64,000 bases of DNA from contig MU001675.1 of the NCBI GenBank assembly GCA_010093515.1, positions 594,908 to 658,907 of the forward strand, in the 5' to 3' direction. The notes under the pieces are model-generated. The model had not been told where the DNA came from. It did no database searches and was given only the letters and a program-made list of their open reading frames with translations. Below, piece after piece: positions 54,236 to 64,000 of this stretch. The stretch is from Lineolata rhizophorae (Eukaryota > Ascomycota > Dothideomycetes > Lineolatales > Lineolataceae). Made by a program: the position numbers and the translations under genes. How positions within the stretch are numbered: position 1 is the stretch's first letter; the number at the start of each line of letters is the position of its first letter.

Positions 54236-56464
54236 TCACCTAATCACAAACTCCCTCCACTCGCCCCCAAGAAACCTCGCCCTGCCGCCCTCCTCTTTCA
54301 CCAGCGCCCCATCCATGATCCCATGAACATAGCACGCGCCAACGACCTGAAAGTCGGTCCTACGCTCCTCGGGCCTGAGCAAAAAGGGCGTCGGCCCCCC
54401 CTCTAAAATGGCCACGACGTCGCCCTCGCGCGCGTCGTTAGGCAGCGCGCAGAAGAAGCCGCCCTCGGTCAGCGCGAGCAGCCGGCCGGCCTGGACGGCG
54501 CGAGCGAGCGCCTCGAAGCGCGCGCCGGCCGCCTTGAGCACCTCGCGCTGCGCCTGCTCGTCGTCCTTGGCGTCGACGAAGGACGTGTAGTACGCGCGCC
54601 AGGCGCGGAAGGACGTTCGCTCGTCCTTGCCGGCGCGCGTACCGCAGCTCCGGCTGACCCCGTCGCCCTCTCCGGTTGCGGCGTCAGAGTAGGCGCCGCC
54701 GCTACCTAGTGCGTCGGGTCCTAGGTCCGCCGTGAGCGTCCGCCAAACCACGTCGTCGTAGCTCTCGCCCGTAAGGAGGTAGCGCGCGCCGCGATCGCGT
54801 CGCAGGATCCCCGCTAGCTGCTGCGCAATATCGTACAGCATGGCCACGAAGAGGCCGTCCGACTGGACATCAGGCATCGAGGGGATGTAGGCGCGACTGC
54901 CGAAGGCGCAACCTGGGCCGGTCATCGCCACGGTGTCCAGCAGCGCACCGCGTACGGTGATGTTGGTGCGCGCTGTGGCTGAGAGGGCGACCGGGGAAGA
55001 TGAGCGGTGCTCTGAGCGAGTCTGACACCGCCCCCCACAGCTGTAGAGGTGCGAAGGTAATGCGTGGCGGCTCTTGACTCTCCAGTTGGGAACCCAAGAA
55101 GGATGCAGGTAGGTGACACGGCGCTCGGACGTGCCGGCATGGAGGAGCAGTGCCATTCCATAACCAGCGCGAACGCAATATTCGGCCATATCGAAGTAGA
55201 TGTCCTCGGGCATCGTGTACGACGAGTAGTCGACGTCGATCGCGAACCGGTCGTTGTCCGCCAACAGACCAAGCAAAGCAAACACCTTGTCACGTGGGTC
55301 CGTTGCCATGGCTCCTCGTGCTCGTGCTAGAACAGAGACAGGATCTTCCGGCTCTGCCCTTTCGGAATGAAGTCGGTATCTCTCCACCATCCAGCTTTCC
55401 ACGTTGGACATGTTTTGATTGATCGTCCACTGGTTGCTCAACCCGACATTTTTCAATATCCAGGCTGTCCGTGTATCGGAACGATCTTGAGCTCGACGCA
55501 GCTGCTCCACAAGGAGTCCGAGGGCATCAATCGAACAGCTGGTGTATTCGGAACCTTCCCCGTAGAGGCATAGCACTTTGGATGGAAGCACAACTTCCTG
55601 GAAAACCCACGCCCGGTTGAACCACGGTTGGGACCACAACTCTTCGAATGCCGTCATATCAATAGACGGCGCGGCTGAGTTATTGGCCGAGTCTGGTCTC
55701 ACAAGCTGCACTTCCGCCATAGCCGCGGTGCTGAGCAAGCCATGGCGGGGCTCCGTGGTCGCCGGAGCACCGACATACGCGATCGTGCCTCTTGCATAGC
55801 TGTAGATGTCCTTCATGAGGGAAACTTGCGAGGTTTTCTCTTCCGAGTCTTCCTGGTTGATGCAGATACCATCTGCCCAAACAAGGATCCATTCTCCCTG
55901 CTCGTTCAGATTCGTTTTACTACACTGGACCGCTGAGAACACCGTCCTTAGCGCCACGGCTAGGTTCCGCTTGATGCTAAGCCGATGGCCATTGCACGTG
56001 ATATCTTCGTATAGGGCCGAATCATCGAGGTCGTCACCCCACGCATACGAGAGAGCCACGTACGACGGTGCGTGCTGCAGGGAGTACGTCCGCAATTCTA
56101 GATTGATGCCGGCGTTTGACAGCGGGCTCCACGCTCGATTGATTCGGACTAACCTAATCTCGTCGTACAGGACACGGAGCGGCTCGTAGGTAAACTCGGA
56201 CTTGGCCTGGATGGAGAGCAGATGGTCCGCGGGCAGCGACCGGGTCCGCACGCGGCCCACGCTTTCTACGGCGGGGGACTGGACGGCGCGAGGCGCTCGC
56301 CGGACACTCAAGTCCAGGTCGGACCCATTAGCGTCCGCCGGGCGGAAGCTCTCGCTTTCGGGCGACCTGGGGGGCATCGTGCGGTAGAAGCCCGCCGCCG
56401 AGATGGTCGAGTGAGGCCGCAAGTTGTCATCGTGGCGGCGCAGCTTCCTCCAAATCTTCTTCAT
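54236..56464 (-). CDS. HET-domain protein, 742 aa
   Basis: A heterokaryon-incompatibility (HET) domain protein; some family members trigger cell death after fusion of unlike strains, most are uncharacterised. It is a single open frame with no intron. The HET domain covers about residues 134-300: YVALSYAWGD at 135-144 and VWADGICINQED at 195-206 are the two signature motifs, followed by YSYARGTIAYVG and WSQPWFNRAWVFQEVVL. The middle part (about 360-480) has the usual accessory region, DPRDKVFALLGLLADND. The C-terminal third ends in a short compact module (EGGFFCALPNDAREGDVVAI, then GACYVHGIMDGALV) that is common at the end of this HET subfamily. The first 80 residues are basic and low-complexity. 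No NACHT, NB-ARC, WD40 or ankyrin repeats are seen. Confidence 0.93.
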   Translation of the reverse strand: MKKIWRKLRRHDDNLRPHSTISAAGFYRTMPPRSPESESFRPADANGSDLDLSVRRAPRAVQSPAVESVGRVRTRSLPADHLLSIQAKSEFTYEPLRVLYDEIRLVRINRAWSPLSNAGINLELRTYSLQHAPSYVALSYAWGDDLDDSALYEDITCNGHRLSIKRNLAVALRTVFSAVQCSKTNLNEQGEWILVWADGICINQEDSEEKTSQVSLMKDIYSYARGTIAYVGAPATTEPRHGLLSTAAMAEVQLVRPDSANNSAAPSIDMTAFEELWSQPWFNRAWVFQEVVLPSKVLCLYGEGSEYTSCSIDALGLLVEQLRRAQDRSDTRTAWILKNVGLSNQWTINQNMSNVESWMVERYRLHSERAEPEDPVSVLARARGAMATDPRDKVFALLGLLADNDRFAIDVDYSSYTMPEDIYFDMAEYCVRAGYGMALLLHAGTSERRVTYLHPSWVPNWRVKSRHALPSHLYSCGGRCQTRSEHRSSSPVALSATARTNITVRGALLDTVAMTGPGCAFGSRAYIPSMPDVQSDGLFVAMLYDIAQQLAGILRRDRGARYLLTGESYDDVVWRTLTADLGPDALGSGGAYSDAATGEGDGVSRSCGTRAGKDERTSFRAWRAYYTSFVDAKDDEQAQREVLKAAGARFEALARAVQAGRLLALTEGGFFCALPNDAREGDVVAILEGGPTPFLLRPEERRTDFQVVGACYVHGIMDGALVKEEGGRARFLGGEWREFVIR

Positions 56465-57925
56465 CTTGGGCTTGACCTGACGTCAACGGCTGCGGCCGGG
56501 GGGGCCGGCCGCACCACGGTTCGAGGACGCAAAACAGCAATTGCGAGACGACGAGCACTGACAAAAGAACGGAAGAGGCGCAGAAAGTAGAAGGATAGGA
56601 AGACAAAGAAGAAGAAGAAAATAGGTAGGTAGGTAGCTACTTAGATACGAACACACCGCCTGGCGGCTAAATAATTGCAGACCGCGGTTTCTCGCGAGCA
56701 ATCAGGTGGGCCGGCGGCAGGGGGGACGCAAGGCCAATAAAGGGCGCCGAGGGTCCAGATGCCTGGTGTCAAGGGCGTGTTGAGTACGCGAGGGACGAAC
56801 CGGGGGCGCGGGCTCGAGTGGCTGATCACATCTGTGCAACTCGGGGGGAGTGACGAGTCAAGGTGCATCGTGCAGGCACGGCCCGCTACAGGCTCATGAT
56901 GCGAGCTGTGTCTTTTTCCAGCCGGTCGCCCGGCTCCGGCGATGTGATGGCTCGTCTGCAAGCCAATCAAGGCATCTGCAGGTTTGCTTATCGGTGCCTG
57001 GCATGTGTATGTAGAATGTACTCCGGACATGGATGCCAGCTGCTCTCATGGAAGGCGCTCCTTATGGCGTCCAATGCGGAGAAAACAGGAACGCCTCTCC
57101 CTGACATTGGCTCCGCATTTTTGCTTTTTCGTCGGGCGGGAATGGAGGAAAAAGGAGCACAGACCTCCCTGAGTCGACGTCCCTGAGCACGGCGCCCCGG
57201 ATTATCCGTCCCCGCGTGCCTCGATTAGGAAGTCCTCGGAAGCTCAAATCGGTGCGCAGGCTGTGCTCCGAGAACTCCGCGATACGGAGCAGGTCTTCAG
57301 TTTGCTCCAAGATTCCAATCCCCAATTCCATGGCTTTGAAGCGGGCCGGTAGTTAAAAAAGGTTGGGGTGTGCTTTCTGGCGGCTCATCAGATGAGTTCC
57401 GGTTCCTGAGACCGCCTGGAACCGAAATGGACTAGTCCCAGCTCAGCCTTCCTTAGTTCGCCCGCCGGCCGTTCCGTTCAAGGCTCTCCCTAGTTTCCCA
57501 GCGGAGGCGTACCAAATTTCCGATAGAGCGGGCTCAGCCACAGTGGATCTGGTCACTATTACTTGCGTATGGACAACTACCAAGTTTTTATGCCGTCCGC
57601 ATACCTATGTAGAATGAGACACGGATAGATCGATCGGGATCTGATGTGCATGGCACTATGTACATACGTACAGCAGGTCGACCACTTGATTGCGTGCGCA
57701 TGTACCAGAAGATGAACGTCGCCATCCTTGGAAACCGGGATGATATCCTGGAAAAAGCACTCTGCATCTCCTTGATCAACGTGCTGCAAAAACCGCCATG
57801 GGACGCTCTTTTTCAGCTCAGCAATTGACAGCCCAAACTCCCCTTCCAACGCCACCAAATGATCCGGAGAATTCGCTCTCCGCCAAGTTGCATGATTCCC
57901 GTTTCCGCATCCGCAAGCCAAAAAA
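56465..57925. other. Intergenic: HET upstream region and MED11 3' flank
   Basis: Contains the HET promoter (both flanking genes are on the minus strand). A purine-rich run (about 56575-56620) leads into a short TAGG tandem repeat at 56622-56636. The stretch 56700-57900 is of mixed composition with no recognisable gene. Confidence 0.45.
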
Positions 57926-58605
57926 TCAGCCATCCTCTTCATTACCATTGCCCCTTTCACTCCCAGCACCGCCCGCCCTCCTCTCCAACAACTCCCTCGC
58001 CTTATCCCACAGCTTCGCCTCCTTATCGCCGACGGCCTTGCCCGCCCTCGAGTTCAGCCACCCGACATCCAGATTGCCCAGCCCGCCGTTCGTGACCTGC
58101 GCCGCCGTCTGCGTCGTTCCGGCCGCCTGTCTAGACCTCGCGCCCGCGGCGCCGCCGGCCTCGGCCTCGGGCCCGCCGCCGCCGCCGCCGCCAGACTCCA
58201 ACCGCATCGCCTCGGCGGGGATGATGCCGGCTTCCTCCAGCTGCGCGGCCTGCGTGCGCAGCTCGTCGCTCAGCCGCGACACCACCGAGAAGTAGGTCCT
58301 GGCGTGCTGTTGGAAGTTTGCTTTGCGGGCCTCGAGGGGGAGGGCGGGAGGGGAGGAGGATCGCGGGCTGGAGGAGGAGTCGATGGGCTGCTGTAAGGGC
58401 GCGTTGGTGAGGGCGTTGATGGCGCCGCCGGCGGAGGTGAGGAGTTGGGGGATGTACTGGATGATTGGCGAGCGCCCGTCAGCTTGAGCTGCAGTAGGTG
58501 ATGGGGTTCTTGGAGGGTGGTATTGGGCGGACGTACCTCGTTTATCGCGTTGAGCTCACGGATGTGCTCGGGGCCCAGCTTGTCGTTTTCATCTTGGCTA
58601 GACAT
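57926..58605 (-). CDS. MED11: Mediator complex subunit MED11, 199 aa
   Basis: MED11 belongs to the head module of Mediator and pairs with MED22; it links the complex to RNA polymerase II and TFIIH. Exon 1 is 58605-58537 (MSSQDENDKLGPEHIRELNA and INE) and exon 2 58456-57926, joined in phase across an 80-bp GT-AG intron. The conserved helices read IPQLLTSAGGAINALTN and ARTYFSVVSRLSDELRTQAA, then QLEEAGIIPAEA, the pattern of fungal MED11. The rest is a Gly/Ala-rich linker and a helical, charged end (DKEAKLWDKARELLERRA). MED22 or another small head subunit is a less likely alternative. Its divergent neighbour encodes TAF5. Confidence 0.72.
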
Positions 58606-59266
58606 AATGCGCGCGATGTGCGCAAGAGCTAGACGACGGCTTGGGAGGGCGTGAGGAAGTACGCGCAGAGCGTTCGCGACCGAGGGGAAGAAAAGAATAC
58701 GGGTTACGCCTGAAGCGGCAGCTGAGTTCAAAGTTAATTGAGAAGCGTAATGCTACATTGCTAGAAGAAATAACACAAAGGCGCTTTTGCGGGTAATCGC
58801 GCAGCGCGCTTTGGCGCTTCACGTTTTGCGGGGCCGGACTGATGCAGGAGCAAAGCGGCTAAACCCGCTGGATTTTGAGGCTCTGCAGATGGTCGAATGG
58901 CTCGCCTCCTCGCTAGCGTCCGGCGCAGCTAGCGAGCGGATCTTGGCGCCAGGCGCGAACCGCGTCGCATTCTCGAGAGTCCCCTATATTGCGCAGGTTT
59001 ATCTTCCTGCGTATGCCTTGATCTCGCTCGCCCGCCTTGAGTCCAGCCTCTTTTCCTTCTGCAACCATATTGCATCATTCTTGCAGATGAGGACCTCCAC
59101 GACTTGGGCTACCTGATTCCACCGTGAATCGCTGGTGGCGTTCATGGATACCGACCTTCCGACCCTCGGAGCCGACTGAGAACTACACGTACCACCAACC
59201 CTGGCCGTCTCCTGCTTGCCAGTCACGTCTCTGAGAGCTAGAGCTCCCAGTCAACACTACTTCACC
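58606..59266. promoter_or_regulatory. Divergent promoter region, MED11 / TAF5
   Basis: The 661 bp between opposed start codons serve both genes. GCTAGCG-like motifs occur around 58912-58935 (CTAGCGTCCGGCGCAGCTAGC), forming an imperfect inverted repeat. No gene of its own is visible. Confidence 0.5.
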
Positions 59267-62205
59267 ATGTCTGGCGTGCCTCCCGGCCCCGGAGTGCCCG
59301 CTCCTCGGAGCATGAGTGTTGGCAACGGGCCGCCGAGCGCCGGCGTGCCTCTTCCGCCATCACAGCAAGGTGCGCCGTCGCAGGCAGCACCTCAGAATTC
59401 TGCGTCGCAGCAAAATTTGAACCAGATTGTAGGTACCAATTTATTTACCGACGATCTTGTATTTCCCCCGAGCCTTTAGCGACTCCCACTTCGAGCCTTC
59501 CTGTTGTTTAGCTTCAAACGGAGCTTTTGGAGGAAGACCATTCCGTTGTTCCCTGCAACTTTCGCACGCCTTGTTCCGCCCACAATCGTGCTTGACTGCG
59601 ACTCTATTATGAGTCTTGCACTATGTCCCTTGGAGGCCCCTCGAGATTAAGTGTAGCAGACGTAGGCGGTTGGTCGCGCCTGCCTTGCACAATCGCGGTG
59701 TGATTGCTTGCCTGCCATCAAATCCCATGTGCACCTTGTATTCTGATTTCAGACTCTTCCAAAGTTTGATGTTTGCATCTTCAACATATCTATCCATTAT
59801 GGCAGCCATGGCCTCTCTTAGGGTGCCTAGCCTAGACGAACGGGTTCAATTGCATTTTAGGGCTACTTGGCTACATCTCAAACTCTGACTGAGAATGGGT
59901 TACAGGTTCTCGAATACCTGAGCAAAAAGGGTTACAGCCGCTCCGAGGCCATGCTCCGCAAGGAGTCGGCAAATATGGATGCTGATGGCCGGCCGATCTA
60001 TCAAACCGTCGAAGACAGCGGAGGAGAAAAATATATCCGCGGCTTTCGTATGTTAGCCTCACTCGTTGCGTAGAGAGAGCGACATACTAACCGGCTGGCT
60101 AATAGACATGTTACGGTACTGGATAGACCACAACCTGGATGTGTACAAGGCAAGTTGACTCGTCCCTACAGACTTCGAGAGCGAACGTTTTATAACCAGG
60201 TCACTCTTCTAGCCCGAACTGAGGCGCGTCCTTTGGCCGGTCTTCGTTTACTCGCTTCTGGAGCTTGCCTCCGAATACTTTGTCAGGGATTGTGATCGTT
60301 TCTACAACGAAGCGCACGGCCTCTTTTCGGAAGGCGAACATGCGGACGAAGTGAAGCAGCTCAGGACGGTCCGCACGCCGGAGCATGTTCAAGAGAGTCA
60401 CCTTGCCAAACTATACCGCAACAACAAATACCGTATCACGCTCACGAATATGGCCTGTGCTACGCTGCTCCAGTTTCTAGAGTCGAAGGAGAAAGATGCA
60501 GGTACTGTCATTCTTGGGATTATAACTCGCCACCTGAACATTGTCACCGTCGATCGTACGACGGCTGGTAACGAGCGAACCCTTTCAACGCTCTTAGCTG
60601 GGCGTGGCGCGGATTTCGAAGCTCCGCCGGAGGACGAAGGCATACCCGGCCATAACCCTGGCTCTGCAAACACGGACAAGAACGCACCCCCGGTTTTGGC
60701 GAAGCTTAATCTCGGACCCATGCCGATGGAGCCTGACATGATGGAGGATGTTCGTGCGGACCTTCAAGAGCAAGACGCAAAGAATCCTCCGCTCCCCGGT
60801 CAAAACAGCCTGGTTGAAGAGTTTGAACATCGCATTAAGCGCGAGCCGACCGAAGATACGCCAAGCCGGGACGCCCTCCCGTTACCACCATCCACAGCCT
60901 GCGACGTAGCGATGGAAGTTCAACGAGTGAAGGAAAACCGAGATCGCTTTAAAATGGAGGGCAAGTCTGGTGGTGTTGGTCCTGGCGTCAGCGTGACTAT
61001 GTACACCTTTCACAACACGCATGATAGGTATGATCCATATGGTTCCGCGAATCGACTGTGAACTATGCTGATTTTGTGGCAGCGTCAACTGCTTGGACTT
61101 CTCCGGCGACTACAAAATGGTAGCTGCCGGAATGGCAGAGTCTTACGTACGAGTTTGGTCTCTAGACGGCAAGCCGCTTCCTCAGCTACCCTCAGAGTCA
61201 TCACAACCGACATCTTCACGTCGCCTTGTCGGACACTCTGGTCCCGTCTTTGCCGTCTCCTTCTCCCCGTCCACCGAAAACCCTAATTCTAGTATCGATA
61301 TGAACAGCGACGGACCATTCACCCACCCTGCTTACCTCCTGTCGTGCTCTGCTGACAAGACCATTCGCCTGTGGAGTATGGATGCATGGGCTTGTCTTGT
61401 TTCCTACAAAGGCCACAATAGCCCCGTTTGGGACGTGCAGTGGAGTCCTTTCGGCCACTATTTCCTCACGGGTGGCTATGACCGCGCTGCACGCCTGTGG
61501 AGCACTGAACAGATCTCAGCCCTGCGAATTTTCGTTGGCCACGATCTCGACGTCGACCACGTTTGCTTCCACCCGAATAGCATCTACGCCTTCACAGGTT
61601 CGTCGGACAAGACGGTGCGCATGTGGGACGTTAATCGCGGCAACGCTGTGCGCATGTTTACGGGCCACGCGGGCCACGTGACGGCGCTGGCTTGCGCGCC
61701 CAACGGCCTCTGGCTTGCGTCAGCCGACGACGCAGGCTCTATCGTCGTTTGGGACCTCAAAGAAGGACGCCGACGGAAGCTTATGCGCGGCCATGGCAAG
61801 GGCGGTATCTGGTCGCTCTCCTGGAATGTCGAGAGCACCGTTCTCGTCTCGGGCGGTGCCGATGGCACAGTGCGCGTTTGGGACGTTGCGCAGCAGGCGC
61901 CAGACTCGGCTTCGGGCGCCGCTGTTAATGGCAAGGTGATTGCGGAGGGCGGGACGGGCACGAAGGTAGACGGCTCTGGAGCGGCGGTAGCCGGAGCCGC
62001 GGCTGGAGCGGGCGGTGCGGCCGGCGGGGCCCAAGCCGCGGCTGGTGCCGCCGCCGCCGGGTCGAGCAAGAAGCAGAAGGGTGGGAAGGACGTGGTGGTG
62101 ACGGGCGACCAGATCAGCGCGTTCCCGACAAAAAAGAGCCCGGTCTACAAGGTGGTGTTCACGCAGACAAACCTGGTCATAGCGGGAGGCGCCTACTTGC
62201 CTTGA
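59267..62205 (+). CDS. TAF5: TFIID/SAGA subunit TAF5, 761 aa
   Basis: TAF5 is shared by TFIID and SAGA in fungi and scaffolds the histone-fold TAFs. Exons are 59267-59428, 59906-60047, 60106-60149, 60213-61027 and 61083-62205; phases agree. A LisH-type helix follows the Pro/Gln-rich start (LEYLSKKGYSRSEAMLRKES, about 56-75). The NTD2 domain spans about 105-240: HMLRYWIDHNLDVYKPELRR, then VLWPVFVYSLLELASEYF. Six or seven WD40 repeats begin at about 388 (NCLDFSGDYKMVAAGMAESY), with LLSCSADKTIRLWSMDAWAC, FLTGGYDRAARLWSTEQISA, AFTGSSDKTVRMWDVNRGNA and LVSGGADGTVRVWDVAQQ. An Ala/Gly-rich insert lies before the last blade. Intron 1 is unusually long (477 bp), and intron 3 uses a GC donor (AAG|GCAAGT). 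Confidence 0.95.
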
Positions 62206-64000
62206 GGATCCGGGTCCGTGGGTACGTTCGTGCAGATCACGAGAGGACAGGCCATGCATGTTCAAATCTGGGGGGAAAATCCGGGGACATTCTTTTCTTG
62301 TGTAACCGGCTAAGATCACCGTGGAGCGGTGTCCTTGAGGCAGGTGGGCATCGTACCGGCTATCCAGGTAAGCTTAGGGGTTAAGCTTTCTGTCGAGGAA
62401 TTGGTTTCGTGGAGAAAGCACAGCTGGGGTTCTCTTGCCTAGAGGTACATAGGGAACGCTGGTGGCTCGAGCTGGCTACCTTAGTGGAATTGCAGCAAAT
62501 TTCCATCGCGTAATGATTGCTAAGAACGGTTCACTTGGGCGCTTCTGGTGGAGACATGGGGCTCCGCTTCCCCTTTCAATCTCCGCCAGCAAATTCCTCT
62601 TGACCGTGGAGTCTGCCGAAGCACTCGTGCGCCGGCCTAGAACTGTTGAGTAGATGTTTCCAAATCCTTTCAGCCACGTCCTGCTCCCCCAAGTGCCAAC
62701 AAGGCCGTCCACCGATCGCGATGGCCCCAAGCAACGATAAGACCTAAAAATCCTTTCAGAGGAGGAATCTTGCCGCTCGGCCAGAGTCCGCCTCCGCCGT
62801 TCACATCACCCTACTATCAGACACGCGAGAGACGGGCCATCTTATCAACGCCGTGCGTGCGATGCAGTAGATTTCGGACCCCGCCGGCGCGCGCGCTCTC
62901 ACTTGCCCTTGTCGGCATGGTGTTCGCGTACCTGTTCCGCGATGCTTCGGTGCATTTCGGCACGGTCGCCGGACGGGGGCGGCGGGTGGGCGGGCGGGCT
63001 ACGCACGGCGAGCGGGCGGGGCCCGTGTTCGTGGGTTCGGTTTGCGTCGGCGAGCACGTCGGACGCGAGCTGGTTGGCGGGAGCCGCTGAGTTTTTCTGT
63101 TCGATGTAACATCGCGGACGGCAGAGTGCTACTACATAGCTGTGTTGATAAGTGCGGATGCTCCAATCGGCCGAGGCACTGGGGGGCGAGCTCGGCCGGG
63201 GCCTCGGTGGTCTGTCCGGGGGCGGGCGGCGGACGGCGGGCTCGCCACCGGCGACAACCGCGCGGCAGCGTCCGAAATGGGGGATGGTTCGTGAGGAGGT
63301 ATGTACCTACACCAAAACAACAGTGGGAAGACCATTCCACCGTGCTTTTCGAGTGCCTCGAATATCAAACTACATGGCGGACGGCTTTGATTGGGCGACT
63401 ATTTCGCCGCGCAAAGCTCGGCACGTTGAGTCAGTTGCTGTAAGGATCCGGATTCAACTTTGGAGTCTATACTGAAGAAGTACTACCACGCGTTTCTGTG
63501 CGCGGGAACGGCACCCGATTCAAAGGGTTCGAAGGCCGTTCAAGAGGCGTTAGCAGCAATAGCAGGACCGGTGGGACGGTCTGGATGGCCCAAAAATAAT
63601 CCCAAGCTGTTCCCGCTGCTGGACCCCGCGTACCCGCCAACCCGTTTCTCGACTCTGCTCCGTCCCGTGCAAGCCACCAAAGCAAAAGCACGACACACAC
63701 ACAGACACATCAAAAAAGCTAGAACCCGGGGCGGATATACCCCAGGGTTCCCAATGCTGGAACGCACGGCGGCCGCAGCTCGATGCTCGTAGCAGGCGAA
63801 AGCTCCGAAAGGATCGGCGTTCAAACTCTTTCGGGGCGACGGCTGCGCTCCCACCAAGGCCGAGGGGAACACGAGGGAATCCCGCCGGCCGGGAAAGGGA
63901 TGGCGAGAGCAGGCCAGCAGGACGTGGGGACGAGGACCCTTTTTGGTGGCGAGCATCGAAGATTCCATGCATGCGGCGGGACGGGCGAGCACCATCACGA
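62206..64000. other. Right-end gene-free stretch
   Basis: Nothing recognisable follows TAF5 up to the window edge. Short frames on both strands lack family motifs. The part from 62880 to 63260 is very GC-rich; the rest is of mixed composition. A gene starting beyond the edge may have its promoter here. Confidence 0.4.

Noticed and set aside
57577-57969. 130-codon minus-strand frame overlapping the MED11 3' end
   Set aside because: Overlaps the end of MED11 in another frame and has no family features; most likely 3' untranslated sequence.
1-64000. A secondary-metabolite or other functional gene cluster
   Set aside because: There is one transporter but no synthase, oxygenase or cluster regulator next to it; all other genes are housekeeping or unrelated.
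1-64000. Intact transposons, LTR elements or virus-derived elements
   Set aside because: No integrase, reverse transcriptase, transposase or capsid-like sequence and no long terminal repeats could be recognised; only AT-rich relic-like stretches remain.

Overview
The window is nuclear DNA of a filamentous ascomycete (Pezizomycotina, most likely a Sordariomycete). The evidence is short introns of about 50-100 bp with GT-AG borders, single-copy housekeeping genes spaced 0.3-5 kb apart, fungal-type uS10 and eS26 proteins, a HET-domain gene, a SAGA-type SPT7, and long CT-rich leaders. I see no operons, bacterial genes, CRISPR array or intact mobile element. I support eighteen protein genes. Exon borders were worked out by hand from splice signals and checked for reading-frame continuity; none is backed by transcripts.

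Layout. 0-9 kb: TAF1 (minus, cut by the left edge), an MFS transporter (minus), an AT-rich gene-free stretch, and an Mtm1/SLC25A39-type mitochondrial carrier (minus). 9-21 kb: an FBXO9/Hrt3-type F-box gene (plus), over 5 kb with no recognisable gene, a conserved fungal gene of unknown function (plus), and another 3.6 kb gene-free stretch. 21-26 kb: a secreted Ser/Thr-rich protein of about 1588 residues (plus). 26-36 kb: a dense block with uS10 (minus), Cue3/Rqt3-ASCC2-like (plus), a mitochondrial flavin-reductase-like protein (minus), mitoribosomal bL31m (plus) and eIF2A (plus). 36-39 kb: gene-free, with a 46-bp near-perfect palindrome, a hairpin and a tRNA-like relic. 39-48 kb: SPT7 (minus), a VanZ-like membrane protein (plus), eS26 (minus) and a 4xCBS-PB1 protein (plus). 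48-64 kb: importin Kap121/Pse1 (plus), a HET-domain protein (minus), MED11 (minus), TAF5 (plus), then a gene-free right end.

How the genes fit together. Four of the eighteen genes encode RNA polymerase II coactivator subunits: TAF1 (TFIID), TAF5 (TFIID and SAGA), SPT7 (SAGA) and MED11 (Mediator). Another group serves translation: uS10, eS26, eIF2A, bL31m and Cue3. Six gene pairs are divergent with 0.38-0.66 kb between start codons, and three of these look functionally matched. The most striking is uS10/Cue3: in yeast the N-terminal lysines of uS10 are ubiquitinated on collided ribosomes, and Cue3 is a ubiquitin-binding subunit of the RQT complex that acts on them. MED11/TAF5 (pre-initiation machinery) and bL31m/flavin reductase (both apparently mitochondrial) are the other two. 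I found no clear new multi-gene system. The best leads are the uS10/Cue3 pair, the Ser-rich secreted protein with its long upstream region, and the CACGTG-centred palindrome.
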